The notes under the pieces: model-generated
The model's database searches: none
Told to the model about the DNA's origin: nothing
What the model saw: only the letters and a program-made list of their open reading frames with translations
Position numbers and translations under genes: made by a program
Shown here: piece after piece, positions 1-5,535 of the stretch
Numbering within the stretch: the stretch's first letter is position 1
Layout: each line of letters opens with the position of its first letter
Assembly (NCBI GenBank): GCA_948663505.1
Contig: CAPNAQ010000071.1
Span: forward strand, 1 to 9,119
DNA from: an uncultured Clostridia bacterium
GTDB lineage: Bacteria > Bacillota > Clostridia > TANB77 > CAG-508
DNA: 9,119 bases
Reading direction: 5' to 3'

Positions 1-96
1 AAATAATATAGAGTATAGATTAAAAAAATATTATTAAACTTTCATATTAAAATGTGAAAATTTAAAGAATTGTATGTGAAAAGATTGTAAAAATAA

Positions 97-125
97 TTGA
101 ACAATAAAACAGATTATGTTAATAT
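97..125 (+). promoter_or_regulatory. Candidate sigma-A promoter for the first gene
   Basis: TTGAAC (97-102) and TAATAT (120-125) are separated by 17 bases. Transcription would start near 132, just ahead of the AAGGAGG ribosome binding site at 136-142, giving a very short leader. It also places the ATG at 116 upstream of the transcript, which supports the start at 146. Promoter-like matches arise easily in DNA this A+T-rich, so this is a moderate call. Confidence 0.5.
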
Positions 126-135
126 ATAAAAATAC

Positions 136-142
136 AAGGAGG
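136..142 (+). promoter_or_regulatory. Ribosome binding site that fixes the start at 146
   Basis: AAGGAGG ends three bases before the ATG at 146. The spacing is short, but this is the only Shine-Dalgarno-like match nearby. The in-frame ATG at 116 has nothing comparable upstream, so the longer reading with ten extra residues is rejected. Confidence 0.7.
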
Positions 143-145
143 AAT

Positions 146-1006
146 ATGGAAGTAAATATAGAAATAAAAAACAATTTAAAAAATAAAAAAGATGAAGAAG
201 TTGATAAATTTATTAATGAATTAAAAAATACATTAGAAAAAGATGCACATATAGGAGAAGCCAATTTAGATTTATCAAGTGCTGAAGAAATATATTTAAG
301 TAGTAAAATATCATCAATAGCACTAAAGAATTTAATAAAATATAAAGAAAAGCATATAGATGAGTATTTAATAACAAAATTAAATAATGAATTAGACAAA
401 ATGGATAAAAATATTCAAAAAAAATGGAACTTACAATCAAGATTATATTTAACAGATACTGAAGACAAACTATATGGCGAAAAAGTTGATTTAATATCTA
501 ATGCTTATTTTGAATTAAATACATTAGAAGATCTTAATAACAAAGAGCTTTTAACAAAATTAAAAGAAAGTATTAATAATCATATAAAAGTAAATTTAAA
601 TGAATATAGTAAAAAATACGAATTAAATAAAAATCAAAAAAATATGATATTAGAATATACAAAAAACGAAGTAAATAAAATAGTAAATAATTTTGCCGAA
701 AAGTATTTAAATAATAAAACTAGAGATATGATAGCAAATTTTCAAAATAGATGGGAAGAAGCATATAAAAATAAAGATTATAATACAGCTAATTTTTTTG
801 CAGGCCAAATAAGGAGAATGTATAGTAATGGAATCTTTAAAGATGATGTTTTAAGGGAAAAAAACATGAAAACAATATATATAGATGATATTTTAGATGA
901 AAAAAAACAAAATGGAGAAAAAGTAGAGCTAACAAAATTAGAAGAAAAAGTAATTAACAAATATATACGAGGAGAATATATAAGTCAATATGTTGACAAA
1001 CATTGA
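146..1006 (+). CDS. Unrecognised helical protein upstream of the Septu-like pair
   Basis: This 286-aa protein is one I do not recognise. It is very rich in Lys, Asn, Glu, Leu and Ile and has almost no Gly, Pro or Cys. It looks predominantly alpha-helical, with possible coiled-coil stretches, and is soluble: there is no signal peptide and no membrane segment. I see no Walker, nuclease, helix-turn-helix or zinc motif. A more distinctive region lies near residues 200-230, with aromatic and Arg residues (NRWEEAYKNKDYN, FFAGQIRRMY). The start at 146 is chosen for the AAGGAGG site; an upstream ATG at 116 lacks one. The gene has its own likely promoter and ends 50 bases before the ATPase gene on the same strand, with no terminator between them. 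It could therefore be transcribed with the ATPase/HNH pair, although that pair also has its own promoter. It may be an accessory component, a phage-derived gene or an unrelated neighbour; the sequence does not decide. Confidence 0.8.
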   Translation: MEVNIEIKNNLKNKKDEEVDKFINELKNTLEKDAHIGEANLDLSSAEEIYLSSKISSIALKNLIKYKEKHIDEYLITKLNNELDKMDKNIQKKWNLQSRLYLTDTEDKLYGEKVDLISNAYFELNTLEDLNNKELLTKLKESINNHIKVNLNEYSKKYELNKNQKNMILEYTKNEVNKIVNNFAEKYLNNKTRDMIANFQNRWEEAYKNKDYNTANFFAGQIRRMYSNGIFKDDVLREKNMKTIYIDDILDEKKQNGEKVELTKLEEKVINKYIRGEYISQYVDKH

Positions 1007-1020
1007 TTTTATGGTAAAAT
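993..1020 (+). promoter_or_regulatory. Promoter of the ATPase/HNH pair, inside the end of the upstream gene
   Basis: TTGACA (993-998, perfect -35) and TAAAAT (1015-1020) are 16 bases apart. TG at 1012-1013 gives an extended -10 (TGnTAAAAT). The -35 lies in the last codons of the upstream gene and the spacer spans its TGA stop. Transcription would start near 1027, upstream of the GAGAGGAG site at 1036-1043. This would let the pair be expressed independently of the first gene. Confidence 0.65.
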
Positions 1021-1031
1021 ATAGCTATATT
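1018..1031 (+). repeat. 14-bp perfect palindrome over the -10/start site (candidate operator)
   Basis: AATATAGCTATATT is a perfect dyad centred between 1024 and 1025. It overlaps the last bases of the -10 and the expected transcription start of the ATPase promoter. A repressor bound there would block initiation. No DNA-binding regulator is seen in the window. A+T-rich DNA makes short palindromes common, so the placement is the main argument. Confidence 0.4.
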
Positions 1032-1056
1032 ACAAGAGAGGAGAATAAAATCTAGT

Positions 1057-2250
1057 ATGAAAATAAAAACATTATACATAGACAAGTTTAAAGGTTTTAA
1101 AAATTTTAATATAAATTTTGAAGATGATATAAATTTACTCGTTGGAGAAAATGGTAGTGGTAAAACTACTATTTTTGAAATTATTTTTAATGCACTATCT
1201 GGAAATAAGCAATATTTTGAAAATTCAAATCTAACACAAATCAAATTAGAATTACAAAGCAATAATGAAAACTATAAAATTATTGTGCAAGAAAATAATG
1301 GAATAGAATTATTAATAAATGAAAATATAGCAGATTTTAATCATGAATTTTTTAAAATGCAAAAAGTGATATATTTACCAGCAGAAGTTTCTTTTTCAGA
1401 ATATAATATAAATAGTCCAACAATTTTAAAAGAAGAAAATAGAGATTTAAAATTAGATTCAAATAAAATAAGTAAGGATTTCAAAATTTTCTTAGTAAAT
1501 GAAAAGATATTAGATTTAAATGATATTGCAAATGGAAATAACCAAAATGCTAATAGGATATTAAAATTAAAAGAGTTATTTAATAATTTTTTTGAAGATA
1601 AGAAATTTATAGATGTAGATGTTAGTACATATGAGCCTATTTTTGAACTAAATGAAACAAAGAAAATAATTACTTTAGATAAATTAAGTTCAGGAGAAAA
1701 GCAGATATTTTATAAGGGAGGTTCTTTATTACAATTTACAAAACAAAATAATGTAATAATTTTATTAGATGAACCAGAAACAAGTCTACATCCAGAATGG
1801 CAACAAAAAATTCTTGACTTTTATAAAAATATTAATAAAGAAAATCAATATATTTTTGCCACACATTCAGCACATATAGTTGCTTGTTGTAATAAAGAAA
1901 AAATTAGATTATTAGGAAAAGAAGGGGATTATATAATTTTAAGAGATATATTAAATGAAACTTATGGTGCTACAAATGAAGAATTACTATATGAAATATT
2001 TGATTTAAATTCTGTTAGAAATTTAGAAATACAAAAAGATATTGATTTATATAAAGATTTATTTTATAGAAAAGAATCTTTAAGTGAAGAAGAGAAAAAA
2101 ATGCTAGAAGAATTAAAACAAAAATTAGTTAATAGTAAAGCCTTAGCAAATAATTATGTAACTTTATTAGAATTAGGAATATCAAATGAGAAAACTAATG
2201 AATATTTAAAAGGATTGAGAGGTAATAATGCACAAAGTAAAAAGGAATAA
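1057..2250 (+). CDS. ptuA: PtuA-like AAA/ABC-type ATPase (Septu-like defence)
   Basis: This 397-aa protein is a P-loop ATPase of the SMC/ABC-like AAA_15/AAA_21 group. The N-terminus (MKIKTLYIDKFKGFKNF) is typical of RecF/OLD-like ATPases. The Walker A GENGSGKT is at residues 30-37, the ABC signature LSSGEK at 210-215, the Walker B LLDEPETSLHPEW at 236-248 and the switch His in FATHS at 267-271. There is no TOPRIM nuclease domain of the OLD type. The C-terminal ~80 residues are a charged helical region. An HNH nuclease gene of the PtuB family follows with overlapping ends, the layout of Septu systems, in which ATPase and nuclease form one complex that acts against phage. The start is supported by alignment of the first strand of the fold. 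The ribosome binding site (1036-1043) is good but sits 13 bases away, longer than usual. No reverse transcriptase is in the window, so the related retron-Ec78 arrangement is not seen. The ATPase class is certain; the PtuA name rests on the neighbour. Confidence 0.8.
   Translation: MKIKTLYIDKFKGFKNFNINFEDDINLLVGENGSGKTTIFEIIFNALSGNKQYFENSNLTQIKLELQSNNENYKIIVQENNGIELLINENIADFNHEFFKMQKVIYLPAEVSFSEYNINSPTILKEENRDLKLDSNKISKDFKIFLVNEKILDLNDIANGNNQNANRILKLKELFNNFFEDKKFIDVDVSTYEPIFELNETKKIITLDKLSSGEKQIFYKGGSLLQFTKQNNVIILLDEPETSLHPEWQQKILDFYKNINKENQYIFATHSAHIVACCNKEKIRLLGKEGDYIILRDILNETYGATNEELLYEIFDLNSVRNLEIQKDIDLYKDLFYRKESLSEEEKKMLEELKQKLVNSKALANNYVTLLELGISNEKTNEYLKGLRGNNAQSKKE
2217..2222 (+). promoter_or_regulatory. 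Ribosome binding site that fixes the ptuB start at 2228
   Basis: GAGAGG lies five bases before ATG 2228, inside the end of the ATPase gene. It supports translation of the nuclease gene from 2228, in a different frame from most of its coding sequence. The ATG at 2365, in the main nuclease frame, has only a weak GAGAG about ten bases upstream. Confidence 0.65.
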
Positions 2251-2910
2251 AGCACCACAAACATTAATAAAAAAGAAAAAAATACTATAATTAAAGAATA
2301 TAATAAAGATGATTGGAAATTAACTAATAAAGAAAGAATAGACTTATTCGAGAGTTTATGTAATATGTATAGTGGATGTTGTGCTTATTGTGAGGCTTCA
2401 CTTAATATTACATCAAGTGCATATATAGATCACTTTAGACCAAGAAGTTTATTCCCAGAGTTGACTTTTGAATATAATAATTTAAATTATTCATGTCAAA
2501 TATGTAATAGAAATAAAAGTGATTCATGGGATAAGGATCATTTTAATCCATCTGAAGAAAATCCTGAAAAGCATATTGTATTTAGAGGTTTGTTAGCTTG
2601 TAAGTTAGATGATAGAGGACAAAAAATGATAGACTTGTTGAAACTTAATGAGACTAAAAGACTAAAATTAAAGGAAAAAACATATGAAGGAATGTTATAT
2701 AGTATTATTAATGCTAAGAGTATTATAAATCTAGTAGATAAAGATGTTAAAAGTACAATAGAAATGGCAAAAATAAAAGTTATTGAGACAATAAAATTTT
2801 ATAATTCATTAACTAAGGAGGGGTCTGATTATTGTACTATGATAAGACATAATTTTAAAAATCAAATACAACAATTAGAAAAAGAATTAGAGTTATTAGA
2901 GAAATATTGA
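2228..2910 (+). CDS. ptuB: PtuB-like HNH endonuclease, reading frame broken by a -1 shift
   Basis: This is an HNH nuclease of the PtuB/TIGR02646-like family, the likely DNA-cutting partner of the ATPase. Reconstructed length is 227 aa. Visible motifs, in reconstructed numbering, are CAYC (52-55), DHFRP (68-72, including the HNH His), then YNNLNYSC with CQICN (90-94). The paired CxxC motifs build the zinc-held beta-beta-alpha-metal fold. NPSEENPEKH and the later DLLKLN also match what I recall of this family. From ATG 2228 the frame reads MHKVKRNKAPQTLIKK, resembling the family's usual N-terminus, but reaches TAA at 2288-2290. All of the rest, from about 2275-2281 onward, lies in the -1 frame, the frame of ptuA after its stop. 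The switch falls on A AAA AAG (2269-2275) followed by seven A's (2276-2282). The next in-frame ATG, 2365, would lose about 46 residues that still look coding and leave only a few ahead of the first zinc Cys. The gene overlaps ptuA by 23 bases. Programmed frameshifting, a disabled gene and a homopolymer sequence error all remain possible. Confidence 0.75.
2269..2282 (+). other. In-phase A AAA AAG slippery heptamer plus A7 run
   Basis: In the frame of ATG 2228 the codons are ATA AAA AAG AAA AAA ATA CTA TAA. The heptamer A AAA AAG (2269-2275) is in exactly the X XXY YYZ phase known to support -1 ribosomal frameshifting in bacteria. A slip here reads straight into the HNH frame, and the zero-frame stop follows 13 bases later. 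The seven A's at 2276-2282 could also support polymerase slippage or length variation. I see no strong downstream stem-loop. The nearest upstream AAGGA (about 2242-2246) is farther away than the usual stimulatory Shine-Dalgarno. Confidence 0.5.
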
Positions 2911-2924
2911 TGAATAAATTTTTT

Positions 2925-2976
2925 AAAAACAAGGGGAAAAAACGGTAATATTTATTGTTTTAATCCCTTGTTTTTT
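2925..2976 (+). terminator. Intrinsic terminator after ptuB
   Basis: The arm 2925-2935 (AAAAACAAGGG) pairs with 2965-2975 (CCCTTGTTTTT), an 11-bp stem merging into a T-rich 3' arm. A second inner stem forms between 2939-2943 (AAAAC) and 2957-2961 (GTTTT). It lies 15 bases after the ptuB stop. The A-run on the 5' arm means it could also stop transcription on the minus strand. Confidence 0.75.
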
Positions 2977-3019
2977 AGAAGATTTAGAAAATTTTAAATA
3001 GCTGGATTACAGTCATAGT

Positions 3020-3035
3020 GTATATTTAAATATAC
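3020..3035 (+). repeat. 16-bp perfect palindrome
   Basis: GTATATTTAAATATAC is a perfect dyad in the spacer between ptuB and the end of asnB, followed by TTTT. It could be a protein-binding site or a weak hairpin (6-bp stem, TTAA loop). No promoter is directly associated, so its role is open. Confidence 0.35.
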
Positions 3036-3044
3036 TTTTATGTT

Positions 3045-3079
3045 AAAAACAGATATCTAATTTTTTTATTAAATCTGTT
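3045..3079 (-). terminator. Probable terminator of asnB
   Basis: Read on the minus strand, AACAGAT (3079-3073) pairs with ATCTGTT (3054-3048), followed by more T's (down to 3045). The loop contains a small extra stem: TAAT 3058-3061 pairs with ATTA 3068-3071. It lies about 100 bases beyond the asnB stop. The stem is only 7 bp and has few G-C pairs, so strength is uncertain. Confidence 0.5.
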
Positions 3080-3103
3080 ATACTCAAAAAATTATTCAAC
3101 TTA

Positions 3104-3132
3104 TTGACTTTATATAAAATAGAAAATATAAT
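3104..3132 (+). promoter_or_regulatory. Strong-looking orphan promoter facing the 3' end of asnB
   Basis: TTGACT (3104-3109) and TATAAT (3127-3132) are separated by 17 bases, 11 of 12 consensus positions. Transcription would start near 3139 and run into asnB in antisense. No plus-strand gene follows before rpmF, about 2 kb away. It may make a short antisense or 3'-end RNA, or be a fortuitous match in A+T-rich DNA. Confidence 0.4.
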
Positions 3133-3133
3133 G

Positions 3134-3176
3134 TCATTAGATTTAATAATAATTAAAAATAAAAATCTTTTAATGA
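3134..3176. repeat. Imperfect inverted repeat next to the asnB stop
   Basis: TCATTA (3134-3139) pairs with TAATGA (3171-3176), and GATTT (3140-3144) pairs with AAATC (3163-3167), with a three-base bulge at 3168-3170. That makes 11 pairs around an 18-base loop. It begins three bases before the asnB stop on the minus strand and lacks a T-run on either strand. It may stabilise the asnB mRNA end or fold in an RNA from the promoter at 3104-3132. Confidence 0.35.
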
Positions 3177-3179
3177 TAA

Positions 3180-5027
3180 TTATAACTCAATTTTAGGCTG
3201 ATACCTCTCAAGCCACATATTAACCTGACAAAGATATGCCATAAGCTGAGGCCCAGTCATCAATTGTCCAAACCAAGGTCTAGAAAATGCTGAACCATTA
3301 GTATTCAAAATATCTAGAATATAATCCCTATTAAGAATATTATTAATAGGAGCATTTTTATCCTTCATAATATCAGAAAGCAAACCTTTAACCTTATTCA
3401 AATAAGATGGATTGTGAGTTTTAGGGTATGGAGATTTTTTCCTATCAACAATTTCAGAAGGTAAGAAATCTTTACAAATGTATCTAAGAAGACCTTTTTC
3501 ACGGCCATTTAGAGCTTTAACTTCCCAAGGAATATTCCATACATATTCAGCTAACTTATAATCGCAAAAAGGAACACGAAGCTCAAGACCATTATACATA
3601 GCCATTCTATCAGAACGATCTAAAAGAGTTTGCATAAACCAATTTAAAGTAAGGTGAGAAATTTTTCTTTTTTCAGCAGTTTCTTTTGAATCAGAATCTA
3701 ATATTTCCACTTCAGATAAACTTTCATTATATCTATAATTAATATAACTTTTTAAATCAACTTTAGACCCAATAGAAGGATTTAAAAGTTTTTGTCTTTC
3801 ATCAATTGCAATAGACCAAGGAAAAGTGCCACTATTTAAAGCGTCTTCGCGGAAAAACCAAGGATAACCTCCAAAAATTTCATCAGCACATTCACCAGTT
3901 AAAGAAACAGTCATTTCACTTTTTACATTTTTACAAAATAAAAGTAAGGAAGAATCAATATCAGCCATGCCAGGCATATCTCGAGCAATCATAGCATCTT
4001 GCAAATATTCTGCTAGTTCAGGAGTATCAATTACAATTTGATGATGATTAGTATGCAAATTTTTATTCATTAAATTTATATAATAATTATCTGAATTAGG
4101 CTGGAAATCGCTTTTTACAAAGTTTTTATCATTATCTACATAATCTATAGAATAAGTATCAAGAGGAGGCAATCCTTGTTTTTTATAATAATCTGCTGCA
4201 AATTTTGTAATAATACTAGAATCTAAGCCTCCAGAAAGAAATGTACATAAAGGAACATCTGAAACAAGTTGACTAGTAATACTATTTTGTAATAATTCAT
4301 AAACTTTTTCACAAGTAGTATTAAAATTATCAGTATGTTCCTCTGATTTTAGTTTCCAGTATCTATTGATATGCAATCCACTTTCATTAAAAATAACAGA
4401 GTGGGCAGGTTTTAGTTCAAAAATGTCTTTAAAAATAGTAGTGCCAGGAGTATGTGCTGGACCAATACCAAATAGCTCACTAATTCCTTGAGTATCAATA
4501 ATTTTTTCAATACTAGGATATTCAAATAAAGCTTTAATTTCAGAAGCAAAAATTAAACATCCATTTTTTATAGTATAAAATAAAGGTTTTACTCCAAAAT
4601 GATCTCGAGCTAAAAATAGTTCATTTTTCTTTGTATTCCAAATTGCAAAAGCAAAAATTCCATTTAAATGATTAACAATATCAGAACCATAATGAATATA
4701 TGATTTTAATAAAATTTCTGTATCAGAATGACTATTAATTGTAAAATCATTTTTTAATAATTCATCTTTAAGTTCTTTTGTGTTGTATATTTGTCCATTA
4801 TAAACAATAACATAATCACCAAAAGAACATTTTTCAATCATAGGTTGTTTTCCACCATCAGGATCAATAACTATTAATCTTTTGTGAGCTAAAGCGACAT
4901 TTTTATCTATGTAATAACCATCTTCATCAGGTCCTCTTTTAGATAAAGTAGAGTTCATATTCAATAGAATATTTTTCATATTAGAAACATTGTTTTTTAG
5001 ATCTACAAAACCAACAAAACCACACAT
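3180..5027 (-). CDS. asnB: Asparagine synthetase (glutamine-hydrolysing)
   Basis: AsnB makes asparagine from aspartate and glutamine with ATP in the cytoplasm. The 615-aa protein starts MCGFVGF, so Met removal exposes the Cys nucleophile of a class-II (Ntn) glutaminase. Other glutaminase marks are RGPDEDGY (31-38), LAHKRL (46-51), the NGQIYN segment and SHSDTE; this domain covers about residues 2-215. The C-terminal synthetase domain (about 240-600) has the ATP-pyrophosphatase loop SGGLDS at 265-270, GECADEIFGGY and RVPFCDYKL. Both domains look complete, and the length fits the Bacillus-type AsnB/AsnO proteins better than the ~554-aa E. coli enzyme. The start at 5027 is fixed by GGAGG (5037-5033, five bases ahead) and by the need for Cys at position 2. 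A longer reading from 5039 would start inside that ribosome binding site. It is divergent from rpmF. No T-box leader fits in the short upstream region. Confidence 0.96.
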   Translation of the reverse strand: MCGFVGFVDLKNNVSNMKNILLNMNSTLSKRGPDEDGYYIDKNVALAHKRLIVIDPDGGKQPMIEKCSFGDYVIVYNGQIYNTKELKDELLKNDFTINSHSDTEILLKSYIHYGSDIVNHLNGIFAFAIWNTKKNELFLARDHFGVKPLFYTIKNGCLIFASEIKALFEYPSIEKIIDTQGISELFGIGPAHTPGTTIFKDIFELKPAHSVIFNESGLHINRYWKLKSEEHTDNFNTTCEKVYELLQNSITSQLVSDVPLCTFLSGGLDSSIITKFAADYYKKQGLPPLDTYSIDYVDNDKNFVKSDFQPNSDNYYINLMNKNLHTNHHQIVIDTPELAEYLQDAMIARDMPGMADIDSSLLLFCKNVKSEMTVSLTGECADEIFGGYPWFFREDALNSGTFPWSIAIDERQKLLNPSIGSKVDLKSYINYRYNESLSEVEILDSDSKETAEKRKISHLTLNWFMQTLLDRSDRMAMYNGLELRVPFCDYKLAEYVWNIPWEVKALNGREKGLLRYICKDFLPSEIVDRKKSPYPKTHNPSYLNKVKGLLSDIMKDKNAPINNILNRDYILDILNTNGSAFSRPWFGQLMTGPQLMAYLCQVNMWLERYQPKIEL

Positions 5028-5051
5028 AAAAACCTCCAATTTAATAAAATT

Positions 5052-5088
5052 ATTATAATATATGAGGCTTTTAAAAAAATGTTGACAA
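5052..5088 (-). promoter_or_regulatory. Tentative asnB promoter region
   Basis: On the minus strand TATAAT occurs at 5057-5052 and CATATA at 5064-5059. A TTGTCA lies at 5088-5083, on the same bases as the rpmF -35. Spacing is 25 bases to TATAAT (too long) and 18 to CATATA (a poor -10). The promoter must lie in this short gap, but the exact elements are unclear. Confidence 0.3.
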
Positions 5089-5110
5089 AAACGAAAAATA
5101 CTTGTATAAT
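5082..5110 (+). promoter_or_regulatory. Perfect consensus sigma-A promoter of rpmF
   Basis: TTGACA (5082-5087) and TATAAT (5105-5110) are both perfect, with a 17-base spacer. The start would be near 5117, giving a leader of about 65 bases. Such strength suits a ribosomal protein gene. It also means translation cannot begin at the ATG at 5102, which would lie in the promoter. Confidence 0.85.
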
Positions 5111-5182
5111 TTTAAAGTACAAAAAATAAAGAAATTTCAAATAGATATAAAACATATATCTTTAATAAAGGAGGGAATTGAA

Positions 5183-5374
5183 ATGGCACAACCAAAAAGA
5201 AGATGGTCAAAAGCGAGAACACATTCAAAAAGATCAACATGGAAAAAAGAACAACCAAAGCTTTCTACATGTCCAAATTGTAATGAACCAATAATGCCAC
5301 ATAGAGTTTGTAAAAACTGTGGATATTATGATGGAAAACAAATTATTACAAAAAAAGAAACTGAAAATGCATAA
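5183..5374 (+). CDS. rpmF: Ribosomal protein bL32
   Basis: bL32 is a small zinc-ribbon protein of the large ribosomal subunit. The 63-aa product starts MAQPKRRWSKARTHSKRS, the hallmark basic N-terminus of the family (usual length about 57-65 aa). Zinc ligands are C30, C33, C43 and C46 (CPNC and CKNC), so this is the zinc-binding form and not a Cys-less paralogue. ATG 5183 is chosen because AAAGGAGGG (5167-5174) lies eight bases ahead; an open frame back to 5102 overlaps the promoter. The gene is a single-gene unit with its own consensus promoter and terminator. It is not next to the yceD/plsX genes that accompany rpmF in many bacteria. Confidence 0.96.
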   Translation: MAQPKRRWSKARTHSKRSTWKKEQPKLSTCPNCNEPIMPHRVCKNCGYYDGKQIITKKETENA

Positions 5375-5379
5375 TATAT

Positions 5380-5405
5380 GATAGCACACAAAAGTGCTAT
5401 TTTTT
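5380..5405 (+). terminator. Intrinsic terminator of rpmF
   Basis: ATAGCAC (5381-5387) and GTGCTAT (5394-5400) form a 7-bp perfect stem with loop ACAAAA, extended by a G-T pair (5380/5401). A T-run follows (5401-5405). It begins six bases after the rpmF stop. Confidence 0.85.
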
Positions 5406-5406
5406 C

Positions 5407-5453
5407 GTTACAGGGTAATATTTTATAAAAGACATTTACTGTAACATTTTTTT
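5407..5453 (+). terminator. Second hairpin with T7: backup terminator or operator
   Basis: GTTACAG (5407-5413) pairs perfectly with CTGTAAC (5439-5445) across a 25-base loop, then A and seven T's (5447-5453). It directly follows the rpmF terminator, so it could be a backup. The same bases contain TTACA/TGTAA half-sites that recur downstream, so a protein-binding role is equally possible. Confidence 0.4.
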
Positions 5454-5487
5454 ACAAAAAAGATAAAAATTATATACATTTTTGTAA
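5452..5487 (+). repeat. Inverted repeat TTACAAAAA / TTTTTGTAA
   Basis: TTACAAAAA (5452-5460) and TTTTTGTAA (5479-5487) are perfect 9-bp inverted repeats, 18 bases apart, ahead of the membrane-protein gene. A possible promoter lies within: TTTACA (5451-5456), 16 bases, TATACA (5473-5478). An alternative -10 is TATACT (5501-5506), without a clear -35. If the first is right, the repeat brackets the promoter. Confidence 0.35.
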
Positions 5488-5535
5488 TATTATGATATTA
5501 TATACTCATAAAAAACAAAAGAAGGAGTGAAAGAA

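Noticed and set aside
116..145. Extra N-terminal residues for the first gene
   Set aside because: ATG 116 has no ribosome binding site and lies upstream of the likely transcription start; ATG 146 has AAGGAGG.
34..440. Minus-strand open frames under the first gene, and similar ones under uvrA
   Set aside because: They are hydrophobic, low-complexity readings opposite Lys/Asn-rich coding DNA, without ribosome binding sites.
2365..2910. HNH gene starting at the ATG at 2365
   Set aside because: This would place the start only a few residues before the first zinc Cys. The upstream sequence in the same frame still looks coding, and the better ribosome binding site belongs to ATG 2228 in the other frame.
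1..3000. Retron (Ec78-type) version of the ATPase/HNH system
   Set aside because: No reverse transcriptase motif is encoded in the first gene or elsewhere in the window, and no msr/msd-like paired repeats were found.
5102..5182. N-terminal extension of rpmF from 5102
   Set aside because: It overlaps the consensus promoter, is unlike bL32, and a strong ribosome binding site precedes ATG 5183.
5028..5182. T-box or other amino-acid riboswitch before asnB
   Set aside because: The leader is far too short and has no T-box or specifier-hairpin sequence.
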